Shown: positions 21,751 to 35,290 of the stretch, one piece after another
How the letters are laid out: each line of letters starts with the position of its first letter
Numbering within the stretch: the first letter of the stretch is position 1
Assembly: GCF_910592395.1 (NCBI RefSeq)
Contig: NC_088313.1
Span: 3,600,501-3,664,500 of the forward strand
Reading direction: 5' to 3'
From: Lineus longissimus
Taxonomy: Eukaryota > Nemertea > Pilidiophora > Heteronemertea > Lineidae
Length of the DNA stretch: 64,000 bases
Position numbers and translations under genes: made by a program
The notes under the pieces: generated by a model
Databases searched by the model: none
The model's input: the letters and a program-made list of their open reading frames with translations, nothing else
What the model was told of the DNA's origin: nothing

Positions 21751-24700
21751 AATCATGAATGATTCACTTAATATGTATGTATACACACTTTGACAGAGAA
21801 ATATACCTTTAGCAGTAACACAGAATGCTCCTTCCACAACCCCAGGGGCGCCCTGCCCTGTATGTGCACTGTGGTGCCACCACTTAAAGTAAAAGAACTT
21901 CAAGAAGCTATCGCTGTTCATCAAAAGAGACTGATTACGACCCCCGAGGATGACTCCTATGGGGGTACTATCATGCTTTCCCTTGACCAGGCTTCTAAGG
22001 CAGCAGAGCACTAAGTGAAGACTTCCAACAACCATCGCTGGATAACTGACCATCATAAATAATACATTTTGCCAAAGAAATACAACTAGCAGAGCTTTGA
22101 CCGCTGAAAGACCAAAGTTTGACTACTTCCCACATTCATGACAGATTCCTAGGCTTGGCCCGAAGGCGGCTGACAGCCATTGACTAATGTCTGCATCATC
22201 AGCAGAACAGAATAAAGAATAAGCAGTTACTTGATTTCACGAACCATCATGAATGATTCAACTTGGCGAAGGGAAATGATGATGATGTGGACAACAGCGA
22301 GATATTGGCGATAAGTAGGTGAGGTGGTTGTATGGCCGGAAGGTCAAAGAGACATACATATGAGTTCGGATGCAAAGCCACTTGATCCACTTTGTTTCTT
22401 CTCAAGTTTTCTTTTTATAAAACTACACCACCTCTGAGAATGGACAGTGACAGTTGTTGTCACGTAAGTGAACAACATCATTATTTATGAACCGCTCATG
22501 GGTAGAAGGGAGAGTGAACCTCGCAAAGATTGTGATCTATCTGCAGTTTCATGATAAAGAAGTTGAAAATACAGCCCTCAAGCTATATGAATTTTTCTGT
22601 TTTTCGAAATGTGACACCAGCCTAAGGCAATATCACTTTCCTTGACCAGAAAATCCATGCTGCTCCCCCCATGCCATGCCAGTGCTACATATATATTTGA
22701 TAAATGGTTCCTTGCAGGGACTGGTAAAATCATTAACCTGACCGGAGTGTCATTAATATCACAACCACTATTTGAACAGTTAGTGTTGATGGAGCTGCTA
22801 AATAAAGTCACTTGCACCATGGTGACATTTTACACCAACGACCATCATCAGTCTCAGTTAGCCAAGATCACAAACTGCCACAAAACCGTTCGGTATTGGT
22901 AATACTGCGGCGTTTATGCCATTGGAGTTATCAAGCAGCATCATGGCCATGACAGACTGCCTCGTCGCAATAAATCGTGATTACCAGACGTATTGATATA
23001 CGTTTCCAATGCAGATTGCTACGAATTGTTTGGACGCTGGACGTTTGGGGACGTGGACGATTTACTTAACAAGTCAATAAATCAGCAAGTTGATAACTTC
23101 CCGCAGTGATAGGCAATAAGCTCAAGACATCATTGACGAATCTCTCATCATGTCAATAAAACTTTGGCGAAAACGACAATTACTGCGAATTTTAGATGAA
23201 TGTAAATATGTCGATGTTGAATTTCATAACGGTGCATGGTTTGATATCTATTACCGGAGCTCTACACATCTCACTGCTCAGGTGTTGGTTTTATTGATAT
23301 TAGTCAGTGATAACCCGTCTTATTGGAATTCATGTTTGCCGTATGTGATATGGTGGTCATGCTGGAAGACCACTAGGTGGTCATGCGCATCAACGAAAAT
23401 TTGATTGCGGTAGGAAAAAAGTGATTATATATCCATTTCCCATTATTTGTGTAGGGAGATGGATTCAAATAATGATCTGGATTGGCTTGCTTTGTGCCTC
23501 GTGCCTCATATATTCTTATCATTTCTTTCTCGCATTCAATATTGCTGCAGCTGAGAGATGGCCAACCGTTATTGGCAATGGGGGAACCTTTCGTGTCAGA
23601 CATGTCAGAAGAAAGATATCTCTCAAGATATCCTTCAAGGCGGCCAGTAAGAAGCTAACAAAACACTGATTTCGCATTTGGTCCCCTCTTCTTGCATCCG
23701 GAAGAAAAAAGTGCTTGATATGGGCTCTGTTGAAACTCGGGTATTGTGACATTGAGGTGACATGGCTGCATTTAATAAGTTTTAGTGCGTACATGTAGCA
23801 CCACAATTTTTATTCCACACCAAATTGGCTGGCCCCTTCTGACTTCGGTGGCTTGGTTTTAGAGTCTTCATCTCAGAATCAATGCCTTGATAACTAGGAT
23901 GATTTTTGGGGTGTCATGTGCCATTGTACATTTTTTAGCGGGAGCCAATCATCAACAAGCCATTTGCCCATCCAATGGTAACAGCACGCAGCACACCATT
24001 TCAATAATGAGCCAATTTATGCATTACCCTGTCACAAAACTGACACGGCACACAGCAAGCACGTCCATAGATTGCAGTGAATTGACAATCTATGCTATCA
24101 GAAAATGCCATAACTTTTTTGGACATGACTCAGAAACAGTATCCAATGACACAACCTGAAACAGCACATCCACACCTGTCAGTAAAGATTAGGGCTACAC
24201 CGATAAGTTATGTGATGGAAGAGATTGCCAAAACCAGCGAAATAATGATGAATTTCTCGAGCACCATACTGAAAACCAGAGTGACGAAACGATTTAACAG
24301 GCAACAATTTCTTCTAAATTGGATCTCATGGTTGACGATTTGAAGAAATTATGATCCAGGACAGTACGTGGCTTTGACATTTTTCCTTCCTGCATATGGG
24401 CGAGTGGAGTCTTCAGGAAATGTTTACTCGTAGATACAAAAACTTGTAAACGGTTCGTTTCCTTCCGATTCTCAGAGGGAAGCCATAGTGGATTACGCTA
24501 CCTGCAGGTTTCATGTACCGTGAACATTTCTTGGGTTTCTGACAAGTTATTCTATACCATAGCGTATTTTTCTCAAATGTCTGTATTTGTGATGTGTGGA
24601 AACATGGATGTGTCATAGGAGATATAAAGCATAAATGTCAATGACAACTTTTAAAGCATGAAAGGAAGTCATGTTTGTAGAACTGTGGTTGGAGATCAAT

Positions 24701-26016
24701 TCAAAGAAATATTATTTCATGAAAAATAAAACCGCCGAAACACTAAATCTTTTCTGTAACAGCTTCTCAAACTTCTTAAAACTGCACAAAAGAAGCTATT
24801 TCACAAAATCGAAAACAAGAATAGCCACAAATTTTTCCTTGGACATTATCCAAAGACGAGTAAATCTGAATATAACAGGTAAACAGACGAAAACATTGAA
24901 TGACGCAGTTCATAGGTTTTTACAGCCATTTCTGGTATGTTCTAGATTTCAACACAGCCGGCATTACTAAAATGGATCAAATTTAAACCTTAACATGTAG
25001 GACCATGAATACTTGACACCCATCATAAGTATTTAGAAACAACCCATGTAATCAAGTTCGTGTTGTTCTCCTAGCGATGCGAGCTTCTGAGCGATAGGTA
25101 AACAGGTTTCTGTCTGAGAACCGCAACAATACGCAAACTAGCCTGGGACCATAAGCCTGCAAACGACAAGACAGGCAGTAAGAAACCGAATCACTGTTGT
25201 TATTTTTACATGACCGATTCCAAGTTTTTCAGGCTAGAAACTGTTTCCAACCATGCACTTCAGTTATACAGGGTGTCAAAAAATATTCTTGCCACTTTCA
25301 AATTCAAATGACATTTTTTATATTTTGCTGAGAGAAACTTTCAGAAAGTTGTTATTCGCAGATGATAAAAGGGAAAACACGAAAATGGGAGAGCTTCAAT
25401 ACCTGACTTTTGTAAGCTACATTGCTTTTTTCATGCAACTTCGTTTCCACTTGTACATAGTTCCTTTTATCATGTTTATAAAAACTTCATATGTTCCGAC
25501 ATAATAAAAATTCACATAGCACAATCGAGGGCAAGAAACCTGATTACACATGTTAATGTCTAGTCAGAGCATTGTCCTTTGGTTTTTGCCTAAGGAAATA
25601 TCAATATTGATGAAAGGATGCTGTGAATCTCTGGTCGTCACGTCCCAGGGATCTCAAAACTCTTTTCATCATCTTGCAACTTGATATACAATAGCAAACA
25701 ATAGCTAGGACAAATATAAGTTGTTACTGCAACAAAAGAATAAGGCCTAGTCACATCTCGCACCTTTATAACTCTCTGCACCTCGGATCTGGAAACGCAC
25801 TTGTTTGCAAGTTCCAGAACCTTAAGACTGATCAATATTTCTGAGGGGTGCCGGCAACAAGAAGGGTATCATCATGTAGTTGCCTGACCCTCAATTTTTG
25901 CCTGGTGTTCGGAAGGTAAGTCGGGAAACGAAGCAATAGCCAATATTCCTCTGTAAGAGTGATATCTTCTTACCCTTTAAACATTTGTTAAGGTAACATA
26001 ATAAACCAAAGAATCA
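21751..26016. other. unassigned non-coding DNA
   Basis: No gene recognised. A TACAGGGTGTC word at about 25267 resembles a mariner-type end but has no partner. A short duplication of GTGGTCATG at 23350-23380 forms a GACCAC-TAG-GTGGTC hairpin. Open frames are all short. Confidence 0.35.
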
Positions 26017-26039
26017 GGATGGATGGATGGATGGATGGA
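26017..26039 (+). repeat. (GGAT)n microsatellite
   Basis: About five to six GGAT repeats. Confidence 0.9.
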
Positions 26040-29012
26040 GCATTTTTACGTTTGAGGTGTCGACATGGTTAAGGTGATCAGTTCATAAGAGTGGGTGTAA
26101 GGTACCAAATATGAAATTTGAAATTTCTGCTTCTGACGCCATAGTTTTCCGTTAGAGAGCCCACGGGAGAATCAAGTGAAATTTTTGGCTCAAAATTCAA
26201 AACTTGAAGAATTTTTCGAAAGCGGGGAAATGGGAACCACATAGAACCAGATTACGTACCGAAGAGATGCAAAACTGTTATCAAACAGCAATTCTAGGTA
26301 CACACTACTCAAGTTCTCAACTTTTTCTTAGATGAAATCTTACCTGAAAATATAGGAAAATAAAGGAATTATAGAAATTGTCTAAAATATGAAAATGGAA
26401 AATGAAAAGTTGAAAGATACATGAGAAGTATCAGCAGGTTCTGGAAGACCGATCGCCACCAACCCAAATTTTTTATTCACTGATGTCTGAAAGAGTAAGC
26501 AGTGGGCACTTGTGTCGTCGAAAGCATTCACAAGCCATACTTGACCAATGAACAAAGATCACAAGGCCAGACCTTCCTTAACCTTTTGCTGCTGGTACAC
26601 CTTCGCCCTCATTTCATGCTGGACCAGCACAAAATAAGATTTTTGAAATTTCAGTCATGTATCATATAAACTTTGCTTGTGATAAAGACGGACACCATCT
26701 ATCTGCATCATAAACAGTAAACACAAAGCCAGTCAAGTCATCTTCCCAAAATGAATGGTTTTACTTGCCCACAGCATCGATTGGCACGGAAAGAGTTAAA
26801 ATTGCTCAACACAGAAAAACACGGACCCTTGAAAGTGTTAACAAGGTTTTCACCAATAATCGCACCCATAGCTGAGTCAATTGAAGCACTTTTCAGAAGG
26901 ACAGCCAGCCATGTTAGCCAATATTCCATTCATCAAGTCAGTGTTCGAGCCGAGAGATCAAATTGGTTAATGATGGCAATTAATCAAGGCCGATTCATTA
27001 GGGCGATTGAGAGAAATTGCTCAGGGGAATATGGGACCCATGGACAATAAGGAAATAATAACAAGACCTAAGTAAGATGTCTAGCCGTTCTTGATGAGGC
27101 TGACTTTAACCATAAACATATGACATTTGGCTCCTTAGGTGAAGAGCCGCCTAGTTGGTGGTTATTAAACACTGCTGGCTACCACGCAATAGTCCGGGGT
27201 CAACCCTGGGGAGAACTCGGGCTTGTATTTCTGGATTAACAGGCGTGGCTTTCAAGGGAATAAAATTCCTGGCTCTTCATTGTCCTTTGAACATGAATGA
27301 GACTAAAAACCGAAGTTCCTCGTATTTGGTGTCTATGACAGGGCAAGCAACGGACCCCACTGACTGAGAAACATGAGCAGCTTGCTTGGACTCTACCTCT
27401 TCCCAAAGACAGAGTCACCAGGCCAATAAAACCAATTGGTGCCTAATCATAGTGGCATCCAAAATCACTCATACGGCCTCTTTGGAGGAATGACACCTCC
27501 AAGTGCAGAGGGAATGCTGTAGAAGAAGAAAGCTCCTCAGGTACATGTAGCATTAAAGACAGTGTGTTAACGATGGACCCGGTTTCTAAGACTCTGAGCG
27601 TCCGCAATGTTTTTGAATTCTGTTTTTTTAGACATTTATGGCATTTTTGTAGCAAGGGGTCATGATTGCAAGTTGCAGCAACACAAATTGCTCATTAGGG
27701 GGCACTTATGGCAGGACAGCAACAAAACAAATGGATAGGCAGGCCCATCACCAACAACAAACTTGCGCTGGTAAACATGTAGGTGACCAGCTTCACGAAG
27801 AAGAACAACAACTTTCTTTCTATCGGACCAATCTTTAGCAAAATGGCCATCAAGTGTGAGTGATGCGTTGAATGTCATTGCGTCTACTTCATTGTTGAGA
27901 TATAATCACATTGAGTGTATGAATGATTACATCTTGCTCGTAATCATCGGACAGAATTGCTCATTTCCTTCTCATCATCTCGCAAGATTAACTTCACCGT
28001 TGTCGCACTTTTCATGGGACATTTATGGACGCTCGTGAAGCAAGGTGCAATGTGTTGCATGTCCACATCTAAGTGGATAACTGGATGTCCTGCAGTTATT
28101 GCCTCTCTTTCACTCTCATTTCGTGATATCTCATGATACCTTAGGCCGGTTTATCTGCATGGTGATGTCGAGAGGGGGAGGGGCAATACTAATCACTTAC
28201 AGCCCTAAAGCATGCACAACCAAGGGTATCAGCACGTTATATGAAAAAAGCTTTTTATTACAACTTGGCCAAGCCATTAGAGCCAACGTTAACAACATCA
28301 ACTGTTATGAAAAAGTATCTTCCATTATAAGTTGCGTATATTCATAGTTACATGAGGAGTTTTGCAAAAATGTCGTACAATTCCTTTGACTTCAGGCTTC
28401 CTCTGTACAAAAGGACATCAGTACCGGTCTGGTTAAGGAGTTGGATTATTCCTCATAGAGGCAAAAACTTGATGGTTCCCTTCTAGCAAGACATTATCCA
28501 ACCTCCCCGTGGGCTATACAAGAGGAGGTCATTACTGGTCATGTTCAATCAATAGAGTATGCAGGTGCATTTTCTGATCCACTCACGTCTCATAAAAAAT
28601 GTCGCAGGTGCCAATATTTGCTTCATAATCACTGTCTAGACCAGAACATGTTTGGAGAAGCACTTTACGCCAAATAATTTTATCAAGTTGAGAACTACGA
28701 CAGACATACCAAAGCCATGACCAAATCTGAACTCTCCCCTCGAAAATGTCTCAAGCCATCAGCCAACCAGGATTAGCCACCTAGGCCTTCCCTCTCAAAA
28801 AGACAAGTTCATCCTTTCAAAATACTAATCCAGGTCATGCCTCGTGAAATGTGAAGACAAGCACGGCGCTTTTCAATTTAACCTTCTTCTTTTTAGCGTT
28901 CGATTTTCTTTTTATGGCTATATTAAATCATCAGGCCTATGTCTCTAATAATCTTGGCTGTCATCTCTTGTTCCTCCCTTGATCCCCAGAGCTTAGTCTA
29001 CATTGATGCACC
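26040..29012. other. unassigned; may include 3' UTR of the retrotransposon remnant near 29 kb
   Basis: No gene, tandem repeat or element end recognised. The minus-strand retroelement remnant stops at 29013, so bases just below that would be its 3' UTR, but no poly(A) or tail repeat is recognisable. Confidence 0.35.
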
Positions 29013-29198
29013 CTATGGCCATGTCGCCAGTCTCTTGGTGTCCCAGAGTGGGTAGTTCTGGAGCACATGCTTTGGTGTCTGATCAGATGTGTTGCACTGG
29101 TACCACTCGGCCATATCCATCCTCTTGAGGTGGGCTTTACCCACCCATGCCATACTTGGCCTCTTGAGAAGGTAAATTAGGTAGTACAGAAGACAACT
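29013..29198 (-). pseudogene. non-LTR retrotransposon reverse transcriptase, C-terminal remnant
   Basis: On the minus strand, about 60 codons end at a TAG at 29013. The tail reads KAHLKRMDMAEWYQCN, then TSDQTPKHVLQNYPLWD and TKRLATWP. It matches the typical C-terminal end of non-LTR retrotransposon polyproteins (CR1/Jockey-like elements found in many invertebrates). In those a Cys-rich motif of the type C-x-C-(x)n-DQTPEHVLQxCP-LxxxRxxTWP follows the reverse transcriptase. The first Cys pair is reduced to one and the Cys before Pro has become Tyr. The catalytic domains are missing, and the upstream sequence in this frame is not recognisable. This is therefore a 5'-truncated, decayed copy. A conserved motif in the right order and the stop just after TWP make the assignment fairly secure. 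The exact clade is not. Confidence 0.75.
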
Positions 29199-31399
29199 TT
29201 ACCCCCTCTCACACCTCTCATAACAACGACAAAACAAAACCTGCTGCAGTTAGGCAAAAAACCGTCAACTTGGCCAGTCTAATGCAACCCAAGGCTACAG
29301 CCAAAGCTATAAAATTATTGTCAAACTTGACTAAGAATGCAGCCAATCTTTGATTAAATTACATTTTTGCTTGCAAAGCACAGATTAACTGTCAAGTTTT
29401 CCTGCAATACATCCTAAGGCTGCAGCCAAAGTGGTGTAACAAAGTGTTGGTCCGACTTGACCAATCATCCTGTGTCTATATCCATCTCAGTAAACAAGTC
29501 CTATTTCTTATCCAAACATGGACATAATAAGTTTCATCTTTCAGACTCCATCCATAACAGTGATGGCCGGAAAGGCTTCCTGTAATCCAAATCAATACAA
29601 TAGATGCTTATCATTGCCTGTCCATCTACTTAGCCAATTTCCGAAGATCTGGATAAGACCTGACGATATCGGAACAGAGCAGTAGACTATATGAAGAACA
29701 CTGTCTTTGTTCTACAGTAAACTTAGGGGTAACAAAACTGTAGATGCCATCTCACAACAAGGGCGCTTCTCCACAAGAGACTTTCCGTTTTCTAGCCTTG
29801 TCTCCCTCAGCCATTTGAGAGTCAAATCCACATAGGAATGTGGAGAATGTTTTAGTTTGAGAGTTACTGTCCTTGTCCAAAGTTCTCTAGAGTGTGGTTT
29901 ACAAGAAATCAGTGCTTACCAACTCACACCTTGAGACCCTCCTTTAACTTCCTGCAAACGAGTGATTTTCATTGCTGCAATCTGTGATAAAAGATTTTTC
30001 ATCTGCAGGTAAAACCAGTAACTGATCACAGGTTGCAGCGATCACTGATTCAACAAAACTTGCTTGTGTGCAGTACTTTTGGCATTCTAGTGGGTGTAAA
30101 ATGTGTGCAAAAATGAAGCTAATCCCATCATCTGTTAATGCAGTGAAAGCATATCTTGCCACAACAACGTCATAACATCTGTGACAAAAATACTATTATT
30201 TTTTTATTTTCCATTTTTCTGCACCGTGCAGCAATAATCAAATAAGTACGTTGGTGTTTTTTTATTTACCATTGTGCATCGAGCAAGGCTCGCAAATAGA
30301 AGAAAAGAGGCAGTGCTTTGATCTTTGCCCGAGTACATTTTATACGACATGGTCAAGACTAAAAATGGCCAGAACAGAGAACGACGGAAAAAGAACACCA
30401 GCAATGCAATTTCTCCTCGCAAGCGACAATTGGACTTATTTCCGTATAATTATTTTTATGGCCAAGATCGGCCTCCGTATTTCTCATCAATCTTAGTTTT
30501 GCCCAATTTCGCCCCATCATGAGCTGTCCAGGCACACAGCGGGCAAGTGAGTCAAGTTAAGTGACATGATATCAGTAATATCCGTATATAAAGCCTGGGA
30601 GACTACCTGAGGCTGGAATACCATTGTACTTCAAACAATGGAATAGAGCCAAGTTGCTTGATCTTTTCCGCTTAGTCTTTGAAGTCGAAACATGAGAATG
30701 AAATCATCTCTTTCGTCTTCCATACAAAGTAAGTCGCCAGTCCAGAATCTCCTCAAAGTGTGATGAATTACCGAAAATAACCTTCGCCATATTTATTTTT
30801 GCACTAAACATGTTAAAAAGCAACATCAGACACTTACCGGACATTGTACATTGCTTTATTTCAACAGCTTATAAAACCACAAAATTTCTGTGACCGTTTA
30901 ACATGGCAGAATTCACCAAGAAATGAGGACAGTTGGATGATAGGTCACTAAACATTTGAGGCTCTCTTGATATCATTTACAGCTTTCTAAGCCCAGGTAC
31001 ATGCTAGAAGACTCATAATCCTTTTTGAAACGCTTAACTTCCTATAAAAGATAAAGAGCGAGCACATAAATTTGCTACTTTTGTGATTGTCTTAGAAGCT
31101 AGGCGGTTGTCCAACATCATCTTTATTCATATCAACTTTGATGCAAGCTTACCATGCATTAACATGTTTCAGCACACGCTTGTTCTCAAAAGATGCAAAA
31201 TACTTTGTAAAAGCATCAACATGATCAAGTGTATTAGCGCACCATAACATATTCGATAAAGAATGAAGGAGTGATTTTTCAATTTCCAATGGACTGTTGT
31301 TATTAAAGTAGCATGGTCTGTTGGACAGTATCATTTTACATCTGTAATGAGTGTCTTCATGGCTGTATGCACCGATGCATAGAGTTTTGAGACATAAAT
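29199..31399. other. unassigned non-coding DNA
   Basis: No gene recognised on either strand and no further retroelement motif found upstream of the remnant. Open frames are under 90 codons. Confidence 0.35.
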
Positions 31400-31550
31400 T
31401 ATATTCCCTTCAAAGAAACCGGAATGAAAGAGGACCAATTCTATTACCATCATGGAAACAGGAATGAAGGAGGAACAATTGTATTACCTTCAAAAAGAAA
31501 CAGGAATGAAAGAGGAACAATTGTATTACCATCAAGGAAACAGGAACAGA
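31400..31550 (+). repeat. ~40 bp minisatellite, three to four units
   Basis: Units begin GGAATGAAAG/GGAATGAAGG at 31421, 31461 and 31503. Each continues AGGAACAATT, GTATTACC and TCAAGGAAACA with small changes. Partial units flank both sides (31400 and 31542). Confidence 0.85.
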
Positions 31551-33639
31551 ATTTGTTGAACAGTAAAAATATGGTCAGTGCAACTTTACTTGCTTGATAT
31601 CACCTTTTATGTTATGCATCTTTCCCACTGATATGCAGACTACCTTTCATATTTTACGAAACCATACAAATTATTAGACATTTTATTTTCATTTCTATTC
31701 CATCCTCCTCTGGAATGTTTTGTTTCAAAATCTGAGCCCCAGCCAACTCATAAAAAGTTCTCGCCTTGCATGTGAGAAAGATAAGTTGTTGGCAATTCCC
31801 ACAACACTTACAGGAAGACTAAACATGCTAAACAGAAATATGTTTACCTAACCTTAAGGAGCCATACTTTTCAAACTAAAATGTTAAAACAGCAAGAACA
31901 AGCTCAGCAGATTTTTCAACGCCTTCCATTTCACAGCCAGCTAATGGCTGGCAAGGAAGATTACTTACGTTCTGTGATTTCACATGATCTCTGGTCTGAA
32001 AATGTGCCAAAGGCCAATGCGAAACGTCAAGGTGCCAACCTTATCTCTCATCATTTTTTTAAAGACCAAATTCAATCCCAGCAGTAAACCTGGCTGAACT
32101 AGACATCCCATGAGGTTGGGTTTGAAAGGCTGTTGAAAGAAGCCTCTATAAACAACCCGAGGCAGTTGACGAGGAAGCAATCGGAATTCTTTCTCTGAGG
32201 CGGAGATTGAAAGATATTCATAATCTGACGCACGTAAACGTTCTTTTAAGTCACTTTTATTCCAAAAGTTGCTGGTAACCCTTTCAAACGTGTTGAATGT
32301 CGACTTATTTGAAAAAGTACAAATGAAAATGGCACTCGGAACAGACTGATCGTTTTGTATCATCAGAGCCATATTGTTCTCACCATTCTACTGTTTTATT
32401 ACCTCAACAATCAACTACACCTGCCACAGGATCAGCACCTGAACTTAAATATTGCAAATTGAGTTAACCTTAGCCTGTTGGAATGCAAAGGTGTTGAAAT
32501 CACCAAAGCAGATTTATGTTTCAAATAAACTTGAACTGTTTTGTTATCCCTTTTACCGACAGGCAAAATTCTTTTCTTTTCCCTTGAAATTTCAATCGGA
32601 TGTGTTCTGAGAATTTAACAATTGTTTTTCAAGACCTCATCTACAGCTTTTGCTCAAGAGGTGCAAATCTAAGACACAACTGACACAGAAGGAAAGCTGA
32701 GATTATCAACAACAACACCAACAAGATGCCTTATCCCTGAAGAATTCACCCCACTGAGTGATAAAACTGTCGACAAAACAATGTGAGAATAAGAAAGCAT
32801 TTTTTAGGATTTGGCTATCGCAAAAAACTGAAAACTGACATCTAATCAGGGAGTTTCTACATAATGCAAGACATAAGGACTGAAAAAAAGAAACAGAAAC
32901 GAATGAACAATATCTGCAGACTAGAATCTTCCACAGGGGTTGATTTCTCTTTTATTTCTACTTGATTACTATTTCTTATACTTGGTGTTTTACAGATGCC
33001 TCATCCAACTCAAGCAACAGACAAAAAAAGTCATTTCTCCCAAGAATTTCTTTCAACTTGTTCAAGCAATATATTTTTTGTGGTTTTTTCCAACTCCGAA
33101 TGAACATGACAAAGGAAATGGCTTTATTCAGCCAGACAACTGACCAACTGAGGAATGTGACAAACCAATTATGACCCTTGATTTACTCCTAAATGTCACA
33201 AAAACACCTGTGGATAATTTCTCCTTTTCGATCATTCCATGATTTCTGCCAAATTACCTAAGTGCCAATAATGGTCACTTATGCCATAAATCGCCAGGAT
33301 GGAGGACAACGACACCGCATTGACCTCCCGGACTCAATCAGATATATGCAAATTCTATCAAGTCTCTCCGAGAAATGAACTTATCCTCCAGTCCCCTTTA
33401 CTCCATCAAAGACATTGTCACAATGCATACCGCAAATCCAATCTGGAATGGACACAGAAGTAGCCAGCGGCAAACGGATGCTGAGGAAGTGTGCATAATA
33501 TAAGGTTATATTGCGTGGGATTTGATAATCCGTGCGCAATGAAAGACCATGCAGCCTTGTGGTCATTGTATAAGCCTTTCAAATCAACACCAGTCCTTTG
33601 GCATGTTCGGTGTATAAATGCCTTCCCATTTGTCCACAT
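31551..33639. other. unassigned; one 130-codon minus-strand frame at 31980-32372
   Basis: No gene recognised. The minus-strand frame at 31980-32372 starts at an ATG, has no signal peptide, and matches no family that I know. A plus-strand frame covers part of the same bases. I do not call it a gene. Confidence 0.3.
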
Positions 33640-33735
33640 TTGAAATTTGAAATAGAATTTGAAAGTTTCCAATTTGAGTACACTTAGAAACAAATTTCAA
33701 GAATGCTATCATGTAGAGTTTATATAGAAGTGAAA
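33640..33735 (+). repeat. A-rich dispersed repeat, copy 2
   Basis: Diverged copy of the repeat that opens the window (1-95), in the same orientation. It shares TTTGAAA words, TTTCCAATTTGAGTACA and AATGCTATCATGTAGA. Confidence 0.4.
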
Positions 33736-34038
33736 TAAATGCCAAGTTTCAGCCGAGTTGCATATCTGAGCTATGGCTCTGTTTGCATCAACTATTTAAA
33801 ATGATGCACACGAAAATATGTACAATGAACAAGAATGGCGTACACCTTTAAGAGTCAGTACGATGCTAATCGGCGAGATCAGGCAGGTGGATGGATGGCA
33901 CCTTGAGCCGGACGGTCAACAGTCCGATGGACAAGGAAGAAAAAAACAGCCCTCAAGATGTGTCATACGGCACAACTTGGATTGTGTTATGGTTGAATCT
34001 GCATTAAGAAATTGAACCCTCGGCATTGGACATACAGC

Positions 34039-34202
34039 TAGTCCAAATCACAATTGCCATCCCGTAAATCTCGTCAGTGGCACGTCATTGACACTTAATT
34101 TATGCAAGCATCTCCCTGGTGCCTCATTAACGCGCAACTCGCGTGTACATTGCATGTCACTGACACGAAGCAGGACGGATGTCACTTGTGATTTGGACTG
34201 TA
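34039..34202 (+). mobile_element. TA-flanked MITE, complete copy
   Basis: Terminal inverted repeats of ~22 bp: GTCCAAATCACAATTGCCAT at the left and ATGTCACTTGTGATTTGGAC at the right, with TA just outside each end. A TA target and a CAGTCC-type start fit a Tc1/mariner-derived MITE, but no transposase is present to confirm this. Family members lie at 8341, 20045, 50272 and 55489. Confidence 0.75.
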
Positions 34203-34232
34203 TGTTGAGATACCAAGCCTCGAGGGTGGAGC

Positions 34233-34270
34233 TAAAATGCAGCCAAAACCATGCAAAATGCTGCATTTTA
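34233..34270 (+). other. 11 bp perfect stem-loop
   Basis: TAAAATGCAGC (34233-34243) pairs perfectly with GCTGCATTTTA (34260-34270) around a 16-base loop, 31 bases after the MITE ends. Function unknown; it may be the end of another small foldback element. Confidence 0.5.
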
Positions 34271-34840
34271 CAACAACCCAGGAGGGTGTCAGTTGAATTA
34301 CCAAAACCCTCTCCACTCAGAGCGAGGCAAATGGATTTTCCCTTTTTAAACTACACTTAATGATACAAAAAAATCTTGGAATACAGTTCCGGCAGATGGA
34401 TGAACTGACCTGGAAGGTTGACACGGATATGTCTGTTTTTCCCCGCAGGATGTGAGCAATGACTGTGATCCAGTTCTTCCAAGTATACAGAGAGCATGGC
34501 ACCAAACATATAAGGGATGTTATTGTTGTATATCCTGATAATGAATTACTTTTATTGCCAGACTCGGGGTCCAATCATGATACAAATGACACAACCTGAT
34601 CAAGGAGTTTGCCCCAAACCACAATTTCGATTTCTGTTTCCACTTGACAAGCAAACCTACATGTATGGGGTGGGTATTATGTGTTTTCCATACAGAAATC
34701 ACTATCAACTAAATCTCTGAGGCTAACAACCTTGCAATCAGTCTACAAGAGACTGATCGACTCCCTTGGCTTGACCGTAGCTACATGTACCACCATTTTT
34801 GTCTAGAACTTGAAATCCTAAAGCAATTAGAACTTCTTAA
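34271..34840. other. unassigned non-coding DNA
   Basis: No feature recognised between the stem-loop and the Helentron-like element. Confidence 0.4.
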
Positions 34841-35290
34841 TGAAACGGCCAGGGGCCATTGTGCTCACCGTATACATCTTTTATTAGGCAGGATCATGCT
34901 TAGTTTAGAGGAGAATATGGTGAACACAATCAGGCATGAAGACTTTTTTTAGATCTGTATTGATGTCAAGTAATAAGACAGGGCAGTATATATAAGTTTA
35001 TGATCCAACCAATAATTGTCTATGACATCAACAAGATCAATATCGTGTGATTGCTAAGAGTCCCTGCAACAAAAAATTCATCGAAAAAAAGTCATTAATA
35101 AGCGAGATATTGCACGTCCTACTTTTTCAGTTTTGACCCCCTGGTGGCCAAATCAAGAATCAGATCAGGCCAAAATTCGGTGTCAGAGATTATCTGATGT
35201 AGGGGGTTACATGTACCAACTTTCAAGTTCATAGCTTTAGCAGTTAAGAAACGTGCCATAGTTACACTCGAACGGTCAATTTACGCCATT

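Noticed and set aside
25267-25290. TACAGGGTGTC word resembling a mariner-type transposon end
   Set aside because: No inverted partner was found within a few kilobases; CACCCTG words elsewhere are out of context.
26687-26699. GACGGACACCAT shared with the Helentron-like 3' ends at 14.55 and 60.45 kb
   Set aside because: Only 12 bases match and neither the hairpin nor the TGAGCTA end follows.
31400-31550. CRISPR-like array from regularly spaced repeats
   Set aside because: The units are contiguous with no unique spacers, and the window is eukaryotic in character.
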